This document shows, piece by piece, positions 1-6,698 of a DNA stretch of 18,123 nucleotides. The stretch covers positions 1 to 18,123 of the forward strand of contig JBFWSL010000039.1 of NCBI GenBank assembly GCA_050248375.1. Reading direction: 5' to 3'. Every line of letters starts with the position of its first letter. Within the stretch, counting starts at the first letter, position 1. The translations under genes and the position numbers were made by a program. Below the pieces are notes generated by a model that made no database searches, was not told where the DNA came from, and saw nothing but the letters and a program-made list of their open reading frames with translations. Source of the stretch: JAYZVT01 sp050248375 (GTDB taxonomy: Bacteria; Pseudomonadota; Alphaproteobacteria; Rhizobiales; Methyloligellaceae).

Positions 1-2
1 CC

Positions 3-923
3 CTGCTGCCCGGCTATACCGACGAGACCGTCGAGCAGAGCTGGACCACCGCGCTCGCCGTCGCGCCTACCATCACCCGGCAGCCGATCCCCGAGGCGCG
101 CGAGAAGCTCGCCGCGCTGATCCCAAACGCCGCCTTCACCGCCACCGCCTTCCTCACCGCGCTCGACATGGTCGAGGAGCATCCCGCCCTCGCCCGCCCG
201 GGCAAGGTGGAGCTCCTGGCCATTCTGTCGAGCGACGGCAAGGACGCCGGCAAGGCCCGCGAGGAGGTGGACCGTCTGGTGGAAGCCGGTTACGGGACAT
301 TGAAATTCAAGGTCGGCTTCGACGTGGAGGAAGACCTGTCGGCCCTGGAGACCATGCAGCGCGTGGTCGATGGCCGCGCGCGCCTGCGCGTCGACGCCAA
401 CCAGGGCTTCACCGCGGCTCAGGCCATTTCCTTCCTGGAGCGCGTCAATCCTGAAGGCATCGAGCTGCTCGAGCAGCCCTGCGACAAGTCCGACTGGTCC
501 GCCGCCGGGGAAGTGCGGCCGCACGCCCGCGTACCGATCATGCTGGACGAATCCATCTACGGCACCGCCGACGTGGACCGTGCCGCGGACGGCAAGCTCG
601 CCGATCTGATCAAGCTCAAGCTGATGAAGCTCGGCGACATCTCCGCCCTGCAGGCGGCGCTCGATCATATTACCGCGCGCGGCATGAAGCCTGTCCTGGG
701 CAACGGTGTCGCCACCGACATCGGCTGCTGGATGGAGACCGCCGCCGCGCCGGGCCATGTCACCCTGGCGGGCGAGATGAACGGCTTCCTGAAGACGCCC
801 GTTCAGCTCATGGACCCGCCGCTGCGCATGGAAGGAGCCTGCGTCGTGCTGCCGGCAGAGATGCCTTCGCTCAATGTCGAGGCGGCCGACAGCGTCACCG
901 ACGTCCGGGCCGACTTCAGCTGA
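3..923 (+). CDS. Enolase-superfamily enzyme (MLE-type), 5'-truncated by window edge
   Basis: The reading frame is open from base 3 to the TGA at 921-923, so the N-terminal lid domain and the true start lie outside the window. The barrel domain shows the superfamily residues in order: a Lys-x-Lys pair (KFKVG, codons at 303-311), metal ligands Asp in VDANQG (393-395), Glu in LLEQP (471-473) and Asp in LDES (546-548), and a late lysine segment IKLKLMKLG (609-632). A lysine on each side of the barrel with DES as third ligand is the muconate-lactonizing/dipeptide-epimerase subgroup pattern, unlike the two mandelate-racemase-type members elsewhere in this window. These enzymes abstract a proton alpha to a carboxylate with Mg2+ help. 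The substrate cannot be read from the sequence. The 3' end overlaps the convergent oxidoreductase gene by 8 bp. Confidence 0.85.
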   Translation: MLPGYTDETVEQSWTTALAVAPTITRQPIPEAREKLAALIPNAAFTATAFLTALDMVEEHPALARPGKVELLAILSSDGKDAGKAREEVDRLVEAGYGTLKFKVGFDVEEDLSALETMQRVVDGRARLRVDANQGFTAAQAISFLERVNPEGIELLEQPCDKSDWSAAGEVRPHARVPIMLDESIYGTADVDRAADGKLADLIKLKLMKLGDISALQAALDHITARGMKPVLGNGVATDIGCWMETAAAPGHVTLAGEMNGFLKTPVQLMDPPLRMEGACVVLPAEMPSLNVEAADSVTDVRADFS

Positions 924-1914
924 CCTTCAGCAACAGCTTGCCCCGGCTTCCCCGTCCCTGGATCGTCTCATGGGCGGCCTTCGCGGCCGCCAGCGGAAGC
1001 ACCTTGTCGATGGTCACTTTCAGCTTGCCGCCCGACCAGGCCGCGAACAGGTCGTCTGTGCGTCCGCGAATCTCGTCCGCGTCGCGCATGTAGTCCGCCA
1101 GGTGCGGGCGGGTGAAGAACACCGATCCCGCCTCCGCCAGTTCCAGCGGAGAAATGCTGTCCACCAGCCCCGACGCGCCGCCGTAGTTGACGCACAGGCC
1201 GCGCTTGGCGAGCGAGCGTATCGACCGCGAGATGGTGTCCTTGCCCACCGCGTCGTAGACCACGTTGACGCCCTTGCCGCCCGTGATCTCCATGACGCGC
1301 TCGCGGAAATCCTCCTTGCGGTAGAGGACGACGTGATCCGCTCCCAGCCCCCTGGCGATCTCCGCCTTGTCCTCGTCGCCCACCGTGACGATGGCCGTGG
1401 CGCCGCGCGCCTTGGCGAGCTGCGTCAGGAGCTGGCCCACCCCTCCCGCGCCCGCATGCGCCAGACAGGTGTCGCCCGGCTTCAGCGCGAAGGCGGAATG
1501 GGTGAGGTAGTGCGCCGTGCAGCCCTGGAGCTGCAGCGCGCAGGCGATGTCCAGGGGCACCGCGTCCGGCACTTTCACCAGCCGCCAGGCCGGCACCGCG
1601 GCATATTCCGCGTATGCGCCGCGATAGATGCACCAGGCCACACGGTCGCCCGCCTTCAGTTCCGTGGAGTCTCCCGGGTCGGCGACCTCCCCCGCCCCCT
1701 CCATGCCGATCACCATCGGCAGCGGCGTCTTGTAGGTGTCGGACTTGGCGTAGCTGCCCGACCGCATGTAGACGTCGATGAAATTTATGCCTGCCCATTG
1801 CAGCTTGACCAGCGCCTCACCCTTGCCCGGCACGGGCTTCGGCACATCGAGCATCTCGAGCACCTCCGGTCCGCCAAACCGGTTCACGCCCACTGCCTGC
1901 ATTTTTTCGCTCAT
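916..1914 (-). CDS. NADPH:quinone oxidoreductase-like MDR enzyme
   Basis: This 332-residue protein has the length and layout of medium-chain dehydrogenase/reductase proteins of the quinone oxidoreductase (Qor) branch. An N-terminal GroES-like domain contains NFIDVYMRSG (residues 44-53), typical of Qor. A Rossmann domain follows with the nucleotide loop AGAGGVG (154-160). The catalytic-zinc cysteines and histidines of true alcohol dehydrogenases are absent, which fits a zinc-independent reductase of quinones or activated alkenes. The start ATG is preceded by AGGAG about 6 nt upstream. The gene diverges from the glutathione S-transferase across about 110 bp and ends convergently against the enolase-family gene. 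Pairing with a GST suggests handling of electrophiles or quinones, but that is inference and the true substrate is unknown. Confidence 0.88.
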   Translation of the reverse strand: MSEKMQAVGVNRFGGPEVLEMLDVPKPVPGKGEALVKLQWAGINFIDVYMRSGSYAKSDTYKTPLPMVIGMEGAGEVADPGDSTELKAGDRVAWCIYRGAYAEYAAVPAWRLVKVPDAVPLDIACALQLQGCTAHYLTHSAFALKPGDTCLAHAGAGGVGQLLTQLAKARGATAIVTVGDEDKAEIARGLGADHVVLYRKEDFRERVMEITGGKGVNVVYDAVGKDTISRSIRSLAKRGLCVNYGGASGLVDSISPLELAEAGSVFFTRPHLADYMRDADEIRGRTDDLFAAWSGGKLKVTIDKVLPLAAAKAAHETIQGRGSRGKLLLKVS

Positions 1915-2024
1915 ATCCGCTCCTGAAGAAGATGTTATTCGCCAACGCCGGGTGCTTTACGCCCCTGCCCGGCCCGCGCAGAATACGCGCCGCCGGCTGG
2001 TGGCCGGTCGACAGGGAGAAAACG

Positions 2025-2648
2025 ATGCTCACGATTTACGGCCGTTCCAACTCGTCCAACGTCCGCAAGGTGCTGTGGCTGCTTGCCGAGCTCGGCCTCG
2101 ACTACGAACGGCTCGATTACGGCCGCGGCTTCGCGCCCTGCAACACGCCGGAATACCTGGCCATGAATCCCAATGCGCTCGTCCCCACCATGAAGGACGG
2201 AGATTTCATCCTGTGGGAATCCAACGCCATATTGCGTTACCTCGCCACCAGGACCGGACGGAAGGACCTCTATCCCGAAGTGCTCGAGGAGCGCGCCGCG
2301 GTCGAGCAATGGCTCGACTGGCAGCTCACCACCGCCATCGCGGGAGTGAACGGCCTGTTCCAGGGCCTCGTGGTGAAGATGCCGGAACTTGCAACTCCGC
2401 AGGCGATTGAAAATTCCCACAAGCGGGCCAACGCCGCCATGGGCATCCTCGACGCGCAGCTCGCCAGAACGGAAGCCTATGTCGTCGGCCCGGACCTCAC
2501 CATTGCCGATACAGCCCTCGGCATGTACGTCCATCGCTGGTACGCCATGGACATCGAGCGGCCGGACCTGAAGGCGCTCGCCGCCTACTACGGCCGGCTG
2601 AAGCAGCGCAAGCCGTTCCAGGAGATGATTGTCGGTCTGGGCGTCTGA
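2025..2648 (+). CDS. Glutathione S-transferase family protein
   Basis: This is a 207-residue cytosolic GST, the usual length. The N-terminal thioredoxin-like domain begins MLTIYGRSNSSNVRKV, where Ser9/Ser11 are the likely thiolate-stabilising residues, and carries the glutathione-binding Glu65-Ser66 pair in WESNAILRYL. The all-helical C-terminal domain holds the N-capping box around LTIADTALG (159-166). The frame is open upstream to an ATG at 1932, but 2025 is preferred: it has GGGAG at 2014-2018 with good spacing, and it places the first beta strand at the N-terminus as in the family. The gene probably conjugates or reductively opens an electrophilic intermediate with glutathione. It is divergent from the quinone-oxidoreductase gene and convergent with the Crp/Fnr regulator. 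Confidence 0.9.
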   Translation: MLTIYGRSNSSNVRKVLWLLAELGLDYERLDYGRGFAPCNTPEYLAMNPNALVPTMKDGDFILWESNAILRYLATRTGRKDLYPEVLEERAAVEQWLDWQLTTAIAGVNGLFQGLVVKMPELATPQAIENSHKRANAAMGILDAQLARTEAYVVGPDLTIADTALGMYVHRWYAMDIERPDLKALAAYYGRLKQRKPFQEMIVGLGV

Positions 2649-2686
2649 CACGGCGCGGCTCGATGGGCGGGAATGTTCCTGAACGG

Positions 2687-3400
2687 TCAGCGTGACGTCT
2701 GGCGGACCGGCGCGGGCTGCCTCGGCAGCAGATGCGCCAGCCGCTCGGCATTCAGCACATAGAGCTGCCGCCGCTTCTTGCCGATCAGCCCGTCGGCCTC
2801 GAAACGGCGCAGGATCGCGGTGATCGTCGGGCGGCGCGCGTTCAGCAGCGTCGCCAGTTCCTCGTGAGTGAGCTTGATCGGGTGGCGCTCTTCGCCGGTC
2901 GAATGCTCCGGGTCCGGCCGCGACAGCGACAGCAGCACCTGCGCCAGCCTCTGCTCCACATTCTGCACCAGGAAATCGCCCACCCTGTGATGGAAGTCGC
3001 TCATCCGGTTGACCAGCAGCCGGATGATATACTGGCTGAAGGCCGGGTTGGCGGCGAGCAGCCCCTGGAATTCCCTCGCCTCCAGCCCGACCAGCTCGCC
3101 GTCCTCGATGGCGATGCCGTCCGCCTCCCGCACGGCGGCGGAACTGAGCGCGGTCAGCCCCATGAAGCTGTGCGGCAGGTGGATGCGCAGCAGGCACTCG
3201 TTGCCGACGGCGTTGATCAGCACCGACTTCGCCTGGCCCGAAAGCAGGAAATAGGAATGCGTCGCGCGCTCTCCCTGCGAGTAGATGCGGTCGCCCTTCT
3301 CGAAGCTCCGCCGGGTGCCCGTGCGGACCATCAGCTCCACGAATTCCGGGGCGATGTTGGAGCCGATGTCGATAAGGCTGCCGATCGAATATTCCCGCAT
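2687..3400 (-). CDS. Crp/Fnr-family transcriptional regulator
   Basis: This 237-residue protein has the two-domain Crp/Fnr layout. A cyclic-nucleotide-binding-like beta-roll (about 20-130) includes FEKGDRIYSQGE and YFLLSGQAKSVLI. A long dimerisation helix follows (about 130-160), then a winged helix at about 176-215 with the recognition segment LLNARRPTITAILRRFE. The N-terminal cysteines that bind the Fnr [4Fe-4S] cluster are missing, so it is not an Fnr oxygen sensor. The effector is unknown, and the Arg/Ser pattern of a true cAMP-binding cassette is not evident. It diverges from the amidohydrolase-Rieske operon across 373 bp containing two inverted repeats, so control of that operon is plausible but inferred. 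Confidence 0.88.
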   Translation of the reverse strand: MREYSIGSLIDIGSNIAPEFVELMVRTGTRRSFEKGDRIYSQGERATHSYFLLSGQAKSVLINAVGNECLLRIHLPHSFMGLTALSSAAVREADGIAIEDGELVGLEAREFQGLLAANPAFSQYIIRLLVNRMSDFHHRVGDFLVQNVEQRLAQVLLSLSRPDPEHSTGEERHPIKLTHEELATLLNARRPTITAILRRFEADGLIGKKRRQLYVLNAERLAHLLPRQPAPVRQTSR

Positions 3401-3595
3401 TGGCGGTTCTTCCCTGTGGTTCGGGCCCGTTGTCCGGGCGCTCTTTCATGGTCCCGCGCAACCGGTTCACCGGCAGACCGGTCCCGCATGTTCCGCAAGG
3501 GCCCGCCATGATAGAGTTCCCGGCGAAGCCCCGGAACGCGGCCGGCCCGCTTCCGGAAATCGGGCGCTAGCTACACATGCCCGGGCGGGCGCTTC

Positions 3596-3611
3596 TGTCA
3601 TCTGGATGACA
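3596..3611. promoter_or_regulatory. Perfect 16-bp inverted repeat, candidate Crp/Fnr operator
   Basis: TGTCATC-TG-GATGACA has 7-bp perfect arms and a 2-bp spacer. The total length matches the 14-16 bp dyads bound by Crp/Fnr dimers (for example TGTGA-N6-TCACA), and it lies about 160 bp upstream of the amidohydrolase start and about 200 bp from the Crp/Fnr start. That this regulator binds it is inference. Confidence 0.45.
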
Positions 3612-3624
3612 CTTCCGCCACCCG

Positions 3625-3643
3625 GCAATAGCGCCGATATTGC
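3625..3643. promoter_or_regulatory. Inverted repeat GCAATA-N7-TATTGC
   Basis: The arms are 6 bp and perfect, with a 7-bp spacer, starting 13 bp after the first dyad in the same divergent gap. It could be a second operator, or it could be chance. The A+T-rich arms stand out from the GC-rich surroundings. Confidence 0.25.
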
Positions 3644-3773
3644 ATTTTCGCAGGCCGGTTTCGTGCATGGAAGGGAAAGATAACTTTGCCGCGGAGTGTA
3701 ATTGCGCTGACAGACCGCGCCCCCGGAAAACGGCATCCTGCGGGAAAGCGAGAATAACAGGAGGAACGGCCCC

Positions 3774-4844
3774 ATGCCGCTCATAGATACCGACGTCCAT
3801 GAAAGTTTCTCGAGCCTGAAGGATCTGGTTCCCTATCTTCCCGATCCCTACAAGGACTGGATCGCCCAGGGGGCCTGGCGCGGCTTTTCCCAACCTTTCT
3901 GCTACACCTCGCCCGGCAACGGCAACCGGGCCGACGTGAAGAGCGGCGATGGCTCCGCCTCGGTCTCCGATTACGGCCTGATGCGCGACCAGCTTCTCGA
4001 CGCCTACGGCATGGATTACGCCGTGCTGACCGGCTACTTCTACCCGACCATGCTTTCCATGCAGTACGGCCTCGGCAACGCCCTGGCCAGCGCCTACAAC
4101 GACTACGTGGTGGACAACTGGCTCTGCAAGGACAAGCGCTTCATCGGCAGCATCCAGATTTTTGCCCGCGACCCCCAGGCCGCCGCCCGGGAGATCGACC
4201 GCATGGCGGACCACCCCCAGTTCAAGCAGGTCAAGCTGCCCGTGGTCGGCGACATCGCCTACGGGCACCCGGCCTACCGCCCCATCTTCGAGGCGGCCAA
4301 CCGCAACGACCTGCAGGTGGCCTTCCACCACACCACCCAGGCGCAGGGACCCTACGGCATGGGGCTCCACTACATGGAGCGGCACACGCTGATCCCCATC
4401 GCCCTCATGCCGCAGGTCATCAGCCTGATCTGCAACGGCGTGTTCGACGAATTCCCGCGCCTGCGCTTCCTGGTGCTGGAGGGCGGCTTCAGTTGGCTGC
4501 CGCACGTGATGTGGCGCCTCGACCGCGAGTATCGCCAGGGCCGCATCGAGGTTCCGTGGATCAAGAAGCTGCCCAGCGAGCACATCCGCGAGCGGCTGCG
4601 CCTCTCCACCCAGCCGACCGAGGACCTCACCGCCGACCAGTGGCTCAAGCTGATCGACCTGATGGGTACCGACGAGCTGCTGGTGTTCTCCACCGACTAT
4701 CCGCATTTCGACTTCGACAGCCCCAGTGCGGCCATTCCGCGTTCGCTGCCGGCCGAAATCCGCGAGAAGATCTTCTGGAAGAACGCGGCCACGTTCTACG
4801 AGCTCGACATTCCTCCGGCCTCCGCGCGGGTTGCGGCGGAGTAG
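3774..4844 (+). CDS. Amidohydrolase-family (PF04909-like) protein, possible oxygenase component
   Basis: This 356-residue TIM-barrel protein belongs to the amidohydrolase-2/ACMSD-like family. The family start is seen in MPLIDTDVHESF, but the usual His-x-His metal pair is reduced to His9 followed by Glu10. Further likely ligands are His185/His186 (VAFHHTT), Glu236 in LEGGFSWLP where decarboxylases have His, and Asp308 in STDYPHFD. An AGGAGG ribosome site precedes the ATG. Family members are metal-dependent hydrolases or decarboxylases. However, the gene is first in an operon with two Rieske proteins and a ferredoxin reductase, and I know of one amidohydrolase-fold diiron monooxygenase (PtmU3, platensimycin biosynthesis). 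An oxygenase role is therefore a reasonable hypothesis, not shown by sequence alone. Confidence 0.85.
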   Translation: MPLIDTDVHESFSSLKDLVPYLPDPYKDWIAQGAWRGFSQPFCYTSPGNGNRADVKSGDGSASVSDYGLMRDQLLDAYGMDYAVLTGYFYPTMLSMQYGLGNALASAYNDYVVDNWLCKDKRFIGSIQIFARDPQAAAREIDRMADHPQFKQVKLPVVGDIAYGHPAYRPIFEAANRNDLQVAFHHTTQAQGPYGMGLHYMERHTLIPIALMPQVISLICNGVFDEFPRLRFLVLEGGFSWLPHVMWRLDREYRQGRIEVPWIKKLPSEHIRERLRLSTQPTEDLTADQWLKLIDLMGTDELLVFSTDYPHFDFDSPSAAIPRSLPAEIREKIFWKNAATFYELDIPPASARVAAE

Positions 4845-4848
4845 ACGG

Positions 4849-5226
4849 ATGAAGCGACAGACGGTCTGCAAGCTCTCCGACCTGGAGGTCGGCAAGCTGC
4901 ATTCGGCGAAACTCGGACGGTCGGAAATCGTGCTTTCCCTCCTGCCGTCCGGCGCCGTCAGCGCCTTTTCCGGAAAGTGCCCCCATCAGGGCGCCGAGCT
5001 CAAGTTCGGCTGCGTCGCCGACTTCGTGGAAGGGGACCAACTGAACAAGGTCTGCTCCAACCACACGGGAGAAATCCTGCGTTGCCCGTGGCACGGCTTC
5101 GAGTACTCGATGATCACCGGCGAGGCCACGGTCCAGTCCCTGGACGGCAAGGCCCCCGCCGGGCCCCTTCGCCTGCGCATGTACAATGTCGAGATCGACG
5201 GAGATGACGTCGTCGTCCTGACATGA
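4849..5226 (+). CDS. Rieske [2Fe-2S] protein
   Basis: This is a 125-residue single-domain Rieske protein. The cluster ligands are Cys44 and His46 (CPHQG) and Cys79 and His82 (CPWHGFEY). The 32 residues between the two ligand pairs are about twice the usual spacing. The extra loop carries two more cysteines (Cys55 and Cys69) and leads into GEILRCPWHG, a form I associate with a broader group of stand-alone Rieske proteins. The start at 4849 follows the upstream stop by 4 bp. The stop overlaps the next start (ATGA at 5223-5226), so translation of the three genes is probably coupled. It should carry electrons between the reductase and a terminal enzyme. A role as a small oxygenase-associated subunit is less likely because no catalytic domain is attached. 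Confidence 0.92.
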   Translation: MKRQTVCKLSDLEVGKLHSAKLGRSEIVLSLLPSGAVSAFSGKCPHQGAELKFGCVADFVEGDQLNKVCSNHTGEILRCPWHGFEYSMITGEATVQSLDGKAPAGPLRLRMYNVEIDGDDVVVLT

Positions 5227-6263
5227 CGGAAGTCACGGTCGTGGATCGGGCCGGCGCCTCGCGTGTGTTCGAGGTGCCGGAGGGAGAACGCATTCTCATC
5301 GCGGGGCTCAAGGCCGGTGTCGGCCTTCCGCATGAATGCGCCACCGGAACCTGCGGCACCTGCAAGGCGCGCCTCGGCAGTGGCGAGACCGTGTGCATGT
5401 GGCCGGGCGCTCCCGGCGCGCGCAAGTGCCGTGACGGCGACATCCTGATGTGCCAGCACGCCGCCTCGGGCGCGGTACGGCTGACGGTGAACGGCACCTT
5501 CGCCGGCCCTCCCGAACCTCCGGTTCAGGCTTTCAGCGGGACCCTGAGCCGGTCCGAAAGTCTCGCCGGAGACGCCGGGCTGTTCGCGCTCCGGCTCGAT
5601 CGCGCCATGGACTACAAGGCCGGCCAGTTCGTCCTCGTCTCGGTACCGGGCGTGGAGGGGGCCCGGGCCTACTCCATGACGACTTTCGAACCCGGCGGCG
5701 CCGGGCTCGAGTTTCTCATCCAGCGCAAGCCGGACGGAGGCCTGAGCCGCGTTCTGTTCGACGGTTCGCACGCCGAGTGGCCGGTACGGGTTACGGGCCC
5801 CTTCGGGCGCGCCACCTTCGAGACGGACGAGAACCGGCCCTTCGTCGCCATTGCCGGCGGCTCGGGGATCGCCGGCATCCTCGGCATCCTCGACCACGCG
5901 ATGCAGGGCGCGCATTTCGCACGCCACCGGTCCTCCGTCTATTTCGGGCTGCGCTCGCCCGCCCGCAGCTACATGCTGGAGCGGCTCTCCCGGTATGCCG
6001 AATCCGCCGGGGACGCGCTGCGGGTGACGGTGGCCTTTTCCGACGAAGCGGCCGATACGGCGTTTACGCAGCGGCATCCTCGTCTTAAATTCGCGTCCGG
6101 TCTGGTTCACGAGGTGGCGGGAAGCGATCTTCCCCATGGCGTGGGCCAGGCTCCGGTGCATTTCGTGGCGGGCCCTCCGGCGATGGTGGACGCCGCCATG
6201 CGGATGCTCGTCATGCAACTCAAGATCTCTCCCGCGGAAATACGCTATGACCGATTCCAATGA
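5223..6263 (+). CDS. Ferredoxin-NAD(P) reductase with N-terminal plant-type [2Fe-2S] domain
   Basis: This 346-residue oxygenase-type reductase has three domains. The plant-type ferredoxin domain has Cys39, Cys44, Cys47 (CATGTCGTC) and the distal Cys77. The flavin domain has the Arg-x-Tyr-Ser motif at 148-151 (RAYS). The NAD(P) domain has GGSGIAG (212-218), the AGPPAM segment (317-321) and the terminal RYDRF. The order ferredoxin-FAD-NAD is that of BenC, MmoC and toluene-monooxygenase reductases. It passes electrons from NAD(P)H through FAD to iron-sulfur clusters. It overlaps the upstream Rieske gene by 4 bp and the downstream one by 17 bp, so the three redox genes form one translational unit. 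No oxygenase large subunit lies nearby. Confidence 0.93.
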   Translation: MTEVTVVDRAGASRVFEVPEGERILIAGLKAGVGLPHECATGTCGTCKARLGSGETVCMWPGAPGARKCRDGDILMCQHAASGAVRLTVNGTFAGPPEPPVQAFSGTLSRSESLAGDAGLFALRLDRAMDYKAGQFVLVSVPGVEGARAYSMTTFEPGGAGLEFLIQRKPDGGLSRVLFDGSHAEWPVRVTGPFGRATFETDENRPFVAIAGGSGIAGILGILDHAMQGAHFARHRSSVYFGLRSPARSYMLERLSRYAESAGDALRVTVAFSDEAADTAFTQRHPRLKFASGLVHEVAGSDLPHGVGQAPVHFVAGPPAMVDAAMRMLVMQLKISPAEIRYDRFQ

Positions 6264-6573
6264 ATGGATGAAGGCCTGCCCGCTCGACACCTTGCCGGTG
6301 GGCGAGAAGACCGAGGCCAAGCTGAGCGACGGCACCATGGTCATGATCGCGCACCTGCAAAGCGGTCTGTTCGCCTGCTGCGCCGATTGCCCCCATCTGG
6401 ACACGCCCCTCGTGGAAGCGGACATCGACGGCGACGTCCTCACCTGTCCCACCCATTTCTGGCAATGGAAGATCCCCACCGGCGAAGCGATGGGTGTCTC
6501 GGAGATGCCGCTGCCGGTCTACGAGGTGAAGACCGAAGACGATTTCGTGTGGGTCCGCAAACCCGCCGGCTGA
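6247..6573 (+). CDS. TmoC-like Rieske [2Fe-2S] ferredoxin
   Basis: This is a 108-residue stand-alone Rieske ferredoxin with normal spacing: Cys48-Pro-His50 and Cys67-Pro-Thr-His70. Its layout (DGTMVMIAH, then CPHLDTPL, DVLTCPTHFWQW and TGEAMGV) resembles the ferredoxin subunits of toluene diiron monooxygenases (TmoC/T4moC) more than those of Rieske dioxygenases. The start at 6247 lies inside the 3' end of the reductase gene. The frame stays open further upstream, but there it is only a shadow of the reductase. It is the last gene of the operon and is followed by a strong paired palindrome. It probably serves as the immediate electron donor to the terminal enzyme, while the other Rieske protein has a different or parallel role. 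Confidence 0.92.
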   Translation: MTDSNEWMKACPLDTLPVGEKTEAKLSDGTMVMIAHLQSGLFACCADCPHLDTPLVEADIDGDVLTCPTHFWQWKIPTGEAMGVSEMPLPVYEVKTEDDFVWVRKPAG

Positions 6574-6581
6574 TCCGGCCA

Positions 6582-6693
6582 GAGCATGATCCGGAAAAGT
6601 GGATACCACTTTTCCGATAAGATCATGCTCAAGCTATTGATCTGGCGCATCATCTTATCGGCCAAGCGATTCCATTTGGCCCGATGATGCGCT
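6582..6693. repeat. RIME-like double palindrome, also a likely bidirectional terminator
   Basis: There are two adjacent large palindromes. The first has outer arms GAGCATGATC (6582-6591) and GATCATGCTC (6621-6630), and inner arms CGGAAAAGTGG (6592-6602) and CCACTTTTCCG (6606-6616), all perfect around a 3-nt loop. The second has arms GCGCATCATC (6645-6654) and GATGATGCGC (6683-6692), with inner GGCCAA (6660-6665) pairing TTGGCC (6676-6681). Two palindromes in about 110 bp, with the core GATCCGGAAAAGTGG, match my memory of RIME elements in rhizobial genomes. It sits between convergent operons, where it can fold as a terminator for both. Confidence 0.8.
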
Positions 6694-6698
6694 AGGCC

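Larger units (their letters stand above)
3401..3773. promoter_or_regulatory. 373-bp divergent intergenic region
   Basis: No convincing gene lies here. It must hold the promoters of the Crp/Fnr gene (leftward) and the amidohydrolase operon (rightward). Two inverted repeats lie in its right half (3596-3611 and 3625-3643). A strong Shine-Dalgarno sequence, AGGAGG, lies just before the ATG at 3774. No convincing sigma70 or sigma54 promoter was identified by eye. Confidence 0.6.

Noticed and set aside
2649..2686. Possible terminator between the GST and Crp/Fnr genes
   Set aside because: No stem with a T-run could be found in these 38 bp.
1935..3509. Long minus-strand open frame (524 codons) over the GST and Crp/Fnr genes
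   Set aside because: It crosses two genes with recognised domains in other frames, and its translation is Arg/Ala/Gly-rich without motifs.
3567..4895. Long open frame (442 codons) antisense to the amidohydrolase gene
   Set aside because: Its product is low-complexity, rich in Val/Gly/His/Ala, and lacks any domain. The opposite strand has a clear family protein with a ribosome site. It is a GC-rich antisense shadow.
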